NCBI GenBank assembly: GCA_031278595.1
Contig: JAITKE010000103.1
Coordinates: forward strand, 1-14,423
Direction: 5' to 3'
DNA from: Puniceicoccales bacterium
GTDB lineage: Bacteria > Verrucomicrobiota > Verrucomicrobiia > Opitutales > JAIRLG01
Length of the DNA stretch: 14,423 nucleotides
Positions within the stretch are counted from its first letter, which is position 1; each line of letters opens with the position of its first letter. Positions 6,766-12,340 of this stretch are shown one piece after another. The notes beneath the pieces are model-generated. The model saw only the letters and a program-made list of their open reading frames with translations, searched no databases and was not told the origin of the DNA. The position numbers and the translations under genes are program-made.

Positions 6766-9192
6766 ATGAGAGCATTTAGGGAATTTTCCGTTCCGTCTCG
6801 GCGTGCCTTTATCTTCTGCGGAGCAGTTCTGGCCTGGGGCCATGCAGAGGCGGTGCTGCCATGGACGAGGATAGGTGAGGCTAACTCAGAGGTATGGAAA
6901 GTGCTACGGGTGCAGGTCAATGGCGTTCCGGCTGACTTTCCATCCTACTTTGAACCTTATGAAGAAGGTCAGCCGTCTTCGGCTGTTTCATTTCCTCTGG
7001 CGCGGATAACGCTGCCCCACCTGGAGCAAGGCGTAGAGGTGAAGGATTTTCCGTACTACGATCTACTGGCCGATCCGGTCAAATATTGGCTGGAACGCAC
7101 CGGAACGGTGGCGGGTGGCCGATGCGCTCAACGCACATCGCTTGTCTTCACGGTTCATGCACCTCGCGGCGATGGAAACAGGGCCATCTGGCGCATTCTT
7201 CAGCTGAAAAACAGAAAGGCCGGCATCCAGGGCCCCGCCGCCGTCAAGATTCTGACGCTTTCGTCCCAGGGGAAGATCGCCTTCGATCGGATGTCCGACC
7301 AAAGGGAGGGCCCTCAGATTATCTCATTCCCCAATAACTTCCTTTTGAGAAATTTCCCCTGTCTGGCGAAAGAGCCGGCCAAAGTTCCCTTTTGGTCGAC
7401 GACGATTCATGGGAGCGACGCCGATCAGGCCTTCTGTTTCGCCGTTCTCATCTTCTTGTCAACCCGGGTGTTGGTCGGCATCGAAATCCTCCCGCCGAGG
7501 GGTTTTGTCCTAAATTCAGACAGTGCAACGGACTATTTTCGCCTGGAAGCTCTCATCGACCAGGCCTACGGACGGCCGCTGATAAGCCCTCTGTCGACCC
7601 TTGTTTCGGAGCGAAAAATTTCAGAGCAAGGCCGACGGTCGGCTGCTCCCAGGAACCCCGAAACAACTCCAACGGAGCGAGGCCAAGGGCCGGCCGTGCC
7701 CCCGAGGCCTGAAAAAACTCCCTTTTCGGGCATGTCGGGCAGTTCTTCATCCGACTCTGATACACCTCTATTCGCATCACAGGCAGGAGAACAATATCCG
7801 GGGCAAATTTTGCTTCCGGTAGAGCCAATGAGTCAGGTGAGAATATCTCCGGGGCAAACTCCACCTCCGGCACGGCAAGCGACGCGAACGGAAAGTCCAA
7901 GACCAAGATCAGCTCCGGCCAACAGGCCCGCTTCAGCCGGCGAAGCGGCTCCGGGCGGCAGGGCACCTCAAGCACCTTCCGCAGATGCGCGGGAAAGGGC
8001 ACAGGGGGAAACAGGCGCATCTTCCACTCATTCGGATGAGGCCATCGCGCAATGTTTTCAGGCCGCCGCGGACGGCGACTTCCTCTTTATCCAGGATGAG
8101 CTCTCTCGGTCGAGTCCTGAGCAAGCTCAGGCCATACTCGCCGCTAAATCCAAGAGTGATTGGCACAACGACCAAACGCTGCTCCAATACGCCGCGGAGG
8201 GTGGGCATTTCTTGATGACCAAAAGCCTGATCGATTTTCAGAGGAAATGCGCGCCGGAAAAACTGGGGGAAATGATCAATGCCCAAGATTCAGATCAAAG
8301 AACCTCCCTTCATCTCGCCGCTTTTCGCGAACGAAAGGATATCGTTCGGCTGCTGCTTCAGCAGGAGGGTATCGACGTCAATGCCGTCGACCGTTATGGC
8401 CAAACCCCTCTCTATCTCGCCATCGAAAAAGGCAGCGACGAGATCGTCGAGCTCCTATGGAAAAAGGGAGCGGTTCTCGAGATGGCAGACAAAAACAAAA
8501 GGACGCCGCTGCACCAGGCGGCTTCGTACGGGCATTATGGGATTACCCTACTCCTTCTTGCTCAGATACCGGAAGAGCCAGAAGACAGAGCGCCTGTGCT
8601 CCTGGCCGCCAAGGATGAGAAAGCTTGGACACCGCTCCACCGGGCCGCCCAGGGCGGTCATACGGGAGTCGCCCAGCTACTGTTATTGGAGAATGGAGCT
8701 GAGGTCAATGCCACGGATGATGAAGGATGGACGCCGCTCCACGTGGCGGCCATCAACGGCCATCCCGCCTGTGTGGCTTTTCTGCTGAAGAAAGGAGCGG
8801 ATGCGGAGGCCCAAACTCATAAGGGGGAAACCCCTCTCCATTTCGCCATTAACTGCCGGGGTTATGTGCAACAGCACGTCGCCGAGAGCTGCACCGCCAT
8901 TCTACTCGAGGAGCTTCACTCCAAAGGAAAAAATATCCAAACCCTGCTGGGCAACGAGATTTTTCGACGATCGACCTTTGAGTATGTGGGGAAATCCGAA
9001 AGCTGCCTCAAGCGATTTCAGGATCGGCTGCGGGGGAAGGGTTCAGCGGTGTCTTCTGCGGTCGCTCTCAAGTTTATGGAGGGCCGCCGACGTCTTTTGG
9101 GGGACCATGGCGTTGATGTTCAGAAATTGCTCGCCCTCGAACCCTTGCCGCCGGAGGATCCCGCTGGCGATGGTGGCAATGGCGGCCATTGA
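6766..9192 (+). CDS. Exported ankyrin-repeat protein, paralogue 1
   Basis: 808 residues from the ATG at 6766, chosen because it begins a good signal peptide (basic N-region, core AFIFCGAVLAWG, cut near HAEA-VLPW) and has GATGGA just upstream. The frame is open back to 6589, but that start would overlap the previous gene and pass through its terminator. Residues 31-285 are an N-terminal domain I do not recognise, shared with the two other ankyrin proteins here (GPQIISFPNNFLLRNF, FCFAVLIFLS). Residues 286-420 are a Pro/Ser/Arg-rich linker. Residues 424-465 form a helical cap (DEAIAQCFQAAADGDFLFI). Seven ankyrin repeats fill about 466-720; the clearest have RTPLH, WTPLH and ETPLH cores and AAxxGH turns. 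A C-terminal cap (725-792) ends in HGVDVQKLLALEP. Ankyrin repeats bind protein partners, and the signal peptide places them outside the cytoplasm. Partner and role are unknown. Confidence 0.88.
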   Translation: MRAFREFSVPSRRAFIFCGAVLAWGHAEAVLPWTRIGEANSEVWKVLRVQVNGVPADFPSYFEPYEEGQPSSAVSFPLARITLPHLEQGVEVKDFPYYDLLADPVKYWLERTGTVAGGRCAQRTSLVFTVHAPRGDGNRAIWRILQLKNRKAGIQGPAAVKILTLSSQGKIAFDRMSDQREGPQIISFPNNFLLRNFPCLAKEPAKVPFWSTTIHGSDADQAFCFAVLIFLSTRVLVGIEILPPRGFVLNSDSATDYFRLEALIDQAYGRPLISPLSTLVSERKISEQGRRSAAPRNPETTPTERGQGPAVPPRPEKTPFSGMSGSSSSDSDTPLFASQAGEQYPGQILLPVEPMSQVRISPGQTPPPARQATRTESPRPRSAPANRPASAGEAAPGGRAPQAPSADARERAQGETGASSTHSDEAIAQCFQAAADGDFLFIQDELSRSSPEQAQAILAAKSKSDWHNDQTLLQYAAEGGHFLMTKSLIDFQRKCAPEKLGEMINAQDSDQRTSLHLAAFRERKDIVRLLLQQEGIDVNAVDRYGQTPLYLAIEKGSDEIVELLWKKGAVLEMADKNKRTPLHQAASYGHYGITLLLLAQIPEEPEDRAPVLLAAKDEKAWTPLHRAAQGGHTGVAQLLLLENGAEVNATDDEGWTPLHVAAINGHPACVAFLLKKGADAEAQTHKGETPLHFAINCRGYVQQHVAESCTAILLEELHSKGKNIQTLLGNEIFRRSTFEYVGKSESCLKRFQDRLRGKGSAVSSAVALKFMEGRRRLLGDHGVDVQKLLALEPLPPEDPAGDGGNGGH

Positions 9193-9250
9193 GCCCGTAG
9201 CTTCCATGGCTTGTTCGGCCCAGTCGTCCTCTGGCCGGTGATCCGAGGTA

Positions 9251-9453
9251 GGAGCGGAAATTTTCGAACCGAATAATTTTCTCGCGTTCAACCCAGACGC
9301 CACCGGCGATTTTCAAGGTAAAATAATCTTCCCGCGTTCTCGATGGAGTCGTCAGAGGGAGCGAATTTTCCGCATTCCGAGCTGAGAACCGATGGACCGA
9401 GCTTTTCGAACGGCACTTGAGCCGGTGGAGCGAATCCCTCGAACGGCACTTGA
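9251..9453. repeat. Cluster of degenerate short repeats upstream of rnpB
   Basis: The 293-bp stretch between the ankyrin stop (9192) and rnpB holds no gene I can support, but it is repetitive. A 15-bp word TCGAACGGCACTTGA is exact at 9406-9420 and 9439-9453 (33-bp period). An 18-bp word AATAATTTTCTCGCGTTC at 9272-9289 recurs with two changes at 9322-9339 (50-bp period). GGAGCG followed by an A/T-rich core and CGAAC or CCGA appears at 9251, 9358 and 9427, with a shorter relative (ACCGAGCTTTTCGAACGG) at 9396. The second 15-bp copy contains the probable rnpB -35 box. Confidence 0.55.
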
Positions 9454-9478
9454 CAGACTTCTGCTCCGTTCGCAGTCT
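9450..9478 (+). promoter_or_regulatory. Candidate rnpB promoter
   Basis: TTGACA at 9450-9455 is followed after 17 bases by CAGTCT (9473-9478), a poor -10 box. The predicted start near 9485 coincides with the first base of the P1 helix of RNase P RNA, which is the main support. The -35 is the end of the second copy of the 15-bp repeat; the first copy has TTGAGC at the same place. Confidence 0.4.
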
Positions 9479-9484
9479 CAATCT

Positions 9485-9862
9485 TGTCTGGGGGTGAGAG
9501 GTTCACTTCGGCCGCTGGGTCGAAGAGGAAAGTCCGGACACCATAGAGCGGAATGCCCCGCGAAAGCGGGGGTGCGCGGAGTCAAGTCCGCGTAACGGCC
9601 AGTGCAACAGAAAATAGACCGCCTTCGGGTAAGGGTGAAAAGGTGCGGCAAGAGCGCACCGCGCCTGAAGCGATTCAGGTGGCAGGGTAAACCCCGTTCG
9701 GTGCAAGACGGAATAGGAGATAGAGTGGCTCGCTCGTCAGAAATCTCGGGTTCGTCGCACTTCCTTCTGGGAAGAGGCCCCGAAAAGACCTTTCGGGACC
9801 TAGAGAAATGGACCTCGGGGCCCTAAAGGCCCCAACAGAATCCGGCTTACCCCCCAGGCCTT
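9485..9862 (+). ncRNA. rnpB: RNase P RNA, bacterial type A
   Basis: This is the catalytic RNA that removes 5' leaders from precursor tRNAs. The conserved core is present in order: GAGGAAAGTCCGGAC at 9525-9539 (P4 5' strand and flanks), AGTGCAACAGAAA at 9601-9613, GGTAAGGGTGAAAAGGTGC and CAAGAGCGCACCGCG at about 9628-9663, GTGCAAGACGGAATAGG at 9701-9717, and ACAGAATCCGGCTTAC at 9835-9850 (P4 3' strand). The ends are set by helix P1: GTCTGGGGG (9486-9494) pairs with CCCCCAGGC (9851-9859), with one G-U pair. GGGGCC and GGCCCC (about 9817-9833) form the hairpin just before the 3' core. The length of about 380 is normal for type A. It runs convergent to an ankyrin gene that ends at 9923, and a short T-rich stretch (TTTTAGCTTTTT) follows P1. 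The ends are accurate to a few bases. Confidence 0.96.
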
Positions 9863-9922
9863 TTAGCTTTTTCTGTCCTCGGCTCTGCTCGCGGAAGCGT
9901 TTGGCGATGGAGACAACGCCGC

Positions 9923-12226
9923 CTAACCCTTTTGGTGAAACCAAGTCCAAATCCAAGTCCAAATCCAAGGCATAACCCAGGTCCAGAAACTCTGCGACTT
10001 CGGCGGAACGGCCGGGGCGGGCTTGCCTTTTGGATCACTTGCCGATCCCCCAGGCTGTTCTTCATCCGAAGCCAGCTCCGCCGATGCCGCGGGATCAGTC
10101 TCATCGTTGCCGCCAAAACCAGAGTTAGGGCCTTCTCCGCTCTCATCTTCGACGCTCAGCGGCTGTTTCTTCTGTCTGACATCCTCCTCCTCCTCGCCGT
10201 TAGCTCCAGGGCCTTCATCTTTCTCTGAATCGGAAGAGACAATATCTTCCTCTTTAGGGGAAGTCTCGGCAATATCTTCCTCTTCCTCCTCGGCGGTAGA
10301 AGGAAACGAGTCTCTTCTATTCCCTGCGTCGGCCTCTTCCTCTTCAGGGGAAGTCGTATCGCTCTTCGCTCTCTTGTTTTCCTCTTCCTCGCTAGAGCTG
10401 CTGCTGCTACTGCTACTGCTTTTTCTCCTGCTGTCTGAGCGCTTTGGCGGGTCCCCTAGCAGCGCATTGATATCGACACCGTATTCCTGCAAAAGTTCCC
10501 TGATTCCCTCCGCGCCGTTGCTCCGGAGATTTGTCCTCCACCCTTCAAACTCTTCTGCCTGCTGGAATTCTTCACTTTTCAGCATATTCAGAATATACCC
10601 ACCAAAATCATCGGAATTTTTTCCAGAAGATATATGGAGTCTCCGGGCTTGGGATAGCAGAGTATCTAGCGCTGCGGGGATTTTTGTCCAGTTTGGATCA
10701 GTCGATGCCCAGTGCAATGCCCAGTGCAATGGTGTAAGGTTGTTTTTATCCTTAGCTTCGATATCCGCGCCAGCGGTTAACAATAAACTCGCTGTGTTAG
10801 ATTCGTCCAGTTGTATTGCCAAATGGAGTGGAGTATTGAGATCATCATCTTGGGCATTAATCCCATCGATACCATTCTGTTTCATTTTCTGCAGGAGAAG
10901 GGATATTACTATACAACAACGGCGGCTGGGGGTTTTCCAACAAGCATAATGCAATAAGGTCTGACCTTTGGATTCCTGTTGGTTGCTCTTGGCTTTGAGG
11001 ATTTCCTGGAGCTGAGAGCTTGGCGTCGTGCGGAGTATCTTTCGAATGTAGAGATAGTCGTCATTTTCGATAGCATCAAAGCACTGCTGGATAACATCAG
11101 ACAGGTTTTCGTGTTCTCGCTTTTCATCTTCGGAGGGCTCCTCGGGCATGAAATTCAGCTGTCCTAGGAACAAATCCGACAGCGGATCTCCCTGAGGCAT
11201 TGGGTCTACTGGGTCAGCGTCTCCCAAGGCAAACACTGATCGTTCTCGGGGCTGTGAGCCTCGAGAACTAGGCCATGAACCTTCGCTTTTCCCAAGGGCT
11301 TCCAATTCGGCTGTGAATGACTCCCCCAAAACGTTATTGAGGAGGTCGTCCAGAGCTGCGTGGTCATCTGGCATTGAGAATTCGTTCGACGGAATAATAT
11401 CCAGGCTGACGAGCGTCAAGACGGGCTTGAAGGCGAGGACGGCGAAGCTAAACGGTTGATTAGGGCCGCGGTCTGTAACCGTCACCCTCCAGTGCTCGGG
11501 ATCTTCCAAAGTACTCCGACCCGAAGTGATGTTCTTCAGAAAAAAGTCATTCGGGAGCGAGACCATCCTTGGGCCTGTTCTCCGGTCGATCGGAAGACTG
11601 AAACGAATCTGGCCGCCTGTGAGAGGGAGTAGCTTGACCGCCGCCCCGTGAACTGTAGGCCCCTGGATCCGGAGGACGAAGTCTAAGGCGTTGGGCGAGT
11701 CGCCTTGTGGGGCATCATCTGGTGGGTCCAAGACATCGAGCGATGAGGCATTTGGAATTGGTCGATGAACCGTAACGTTCAGCGACAATGGGCTGGTGCA
11801 GTTGCCATCGGAATCCACCACCCCCAAACGTTCCAACCAGGAACGGACGGCTTCCGTCAACAGCTCATGGGCAACAAATCTCTCGTTATTCGCCGCCTGC
11901 GGCAATGTTATCACCGCCAGAGGAGGCGGAGACTCCTCCTCACCAACTTCCGTTTCCAAGCGAGAGGTGAAAAGGGCCTCATCATAACCGACCTCCAGGC
12001 GCCATGTTCCCTGGTCATCGACCCGCCACGGCAGATCCGCTTCGGAGACAGCCACTGCCAGGAGCATTCCCAAGCCAACGGCGAAGGATGAAAGGCTGGA
12101 GAAACGAGGGGGTTGAGACGAAAAGGGACAAAGCGAGTCTCCGGAGTTGCGAGGCAATGCGGGGAAGCCGCTGCTCTTTGCCTCTGGGAGAGTTTTCTGT
12201 CGAGAGATATTCATAAAAGAGAGCAT
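9923..12226 (-). CDS. Exported ankyrin-repeat protein with acidic/Ser tail and Trp-rich end, paralogue 2
   Basis: 767 residues from the ATG at 12226; a GTG at 12244 or ATG at 12214 are also possible and none has a good ribosome site. A hydrophobic segment at 48-60 with a cut near SEA-DLPW acts as an unusually late signal peptide (about 45 residues before the core). Residues 64-315 are the same unknown N-terminal domain as in the neighbouring ankyrin proteins (GPRMVSLPNDFFLKN at 218-232, FSFAVLAFKP). A short linker leads to the cap (LSDVIQQCFDAIENDDYLYI, 375-394), then only three ankyrin repeats (about 420-520, QTLLHYA, NTPLHLA, LTPLHWA) and the C-terminal cap ending EYGVDINALLGDPP (581-594). 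Unlike its paralogues it continues for 170 residues: ten consecutive Ser, long Glu/Asp runs, and a final FWTWVMPWIWTWIWTW made by a 12-bp repeat. The domain layout is secure; export is likely; function unknown. Confidence 0.87.
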   Translation of the reverse strand: MLSFMNISRQKTLPEAKSSGFPALPRNSGDSLCPFSSQPPRFSSLSSFAVGLGMLLAVAVSEADLPWRVDDQGTWRLEVGYDEALFTSRLETEVGEEESPPPLAVITLPQAANNERFVAHELLTEAVRSWLERLGVVDSDGNCTSPLSLNVTVHRPIPNASSLDVLDPPDDAPQGDSPNALDFVLRIQGPTVHGAAVKLLPLTGGQIRFSLPIDRRTGPRMVSLPNDFFLKNITSGRSTLEDPEHWRVTVTDRGPNQPFSFAVLAFKPVLTLVSLDIIPSNEFSMPDDHAALDDLLNNVLGESFTAELEALGKSEGSWPSSRGSQPRERSVFALGDADPVDPMPQGDPLSDLFLGQLNFMPEEPSEDEKREHENLSDVIQQCFDAIENDDYLYIRKILRTTPSSQLQEILKAKSNQQESKGQTLLHYACWKTPSRRCCIVISLLLQKMKQNGIDGINAQDDDLNTPLHLAIQLDESNTASLLLTAGADIEAKDKNNLTPLHWALHWASTDPNWTKIPAALDTLLSQARRLHISSGKNSDDFGGYILNMLKSEEFQQAEEFEGWRTNLRSNGAEGIRELLQEYGVDINALLGDPPKRSDSRRKSSSSSSSSSSEEEENKRAKSDTTSPEEEEADAGNRRDSFPSTAEEEEEDIAETSPKEEDIVSSDSEKDEGPGANGEEEEDVRQKKQPLSVEDESGEGPNSGFGGNDETDPAASAELASDEEQPGGSASDPKGKPAPAVPPKSQSFWTWVMPWIWTWIWTWFHQKG
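9941..9988 (-). repeat. 12-bp tandem repeat encoding Trp-rich C-terminus
   Basis: Four 12-bp units on the plus strand: CCAAGTCCAAAT twice exactly (9941-9952, 9953-9964), then CCAAGGCATAAC and CCAGGTCCAGAA. On the minus strand they encode FWTW, VMPW, IWTW, IWTW at the end of the ankyrin protein. The unit is a multiple of three, so changes in copy number keep the reading frame. Confidence 0.85.
10393..10425 (-). repeat. Poly-serine codon run in ankyrin paralogue 2
   Basis: A run of CTG/CTA trinucleotides on the plus strand encodes ten consecutive serines (mostly AGC with some AGT) followed by Glu codons on the minus strand. It is a short trinucleotide microsatellite within the coding tail, in frame. 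Confidence 0.7.
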
Positions 12227-12269
12227 AATGAACTTAATATCCACTCCGTCTAGTGAGACAGATGATATT

Positions 12270-12297
12270 AGGCAATCTTTATTTTGAAAAATTGCCT
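12270..12297 (-). other. Hairpin between two tandem ankyrin genes
   Basis: AGGCAAT (12270-12276) and ATTGCCT (12291-12297) are perfect 7-bp arms around an A/T-rich 14-base loop, in the 114-bp gap between the minus-strand ankyrin genes. No T-run follows on the minus strand, so it is a poor intrinsic terminator; it may be a weak attenuator, operator or chance. A TAATAT just downstream on the minus strand (near 12270-12265) is a possible -10 box with no -35 partner. Confidence 0.25.
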
Positions 12298-12340
12298 TCA
12301 GGTGGCCTTATCTCTAGGAATCGCTACGCTTTCCCTACCT

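Noticed and set aside
9288..9506. 72-codon minus-strand frame with an apparent 11-residue repeat (QVPFEGFAPPA)
   Set aside because: The repeat reflects the 33-bp DNA repeat; the frame covers the rnpB promoter and its 5' end, with no start signal.
12241..12340. Possible tRNA or small RNA in the gap between the minus-strand ankyrin genes
   Set aside because: Only one 7-bp hairpin is present; no cloverleaf, no GTTCRA-type T-loop word and no T-run.
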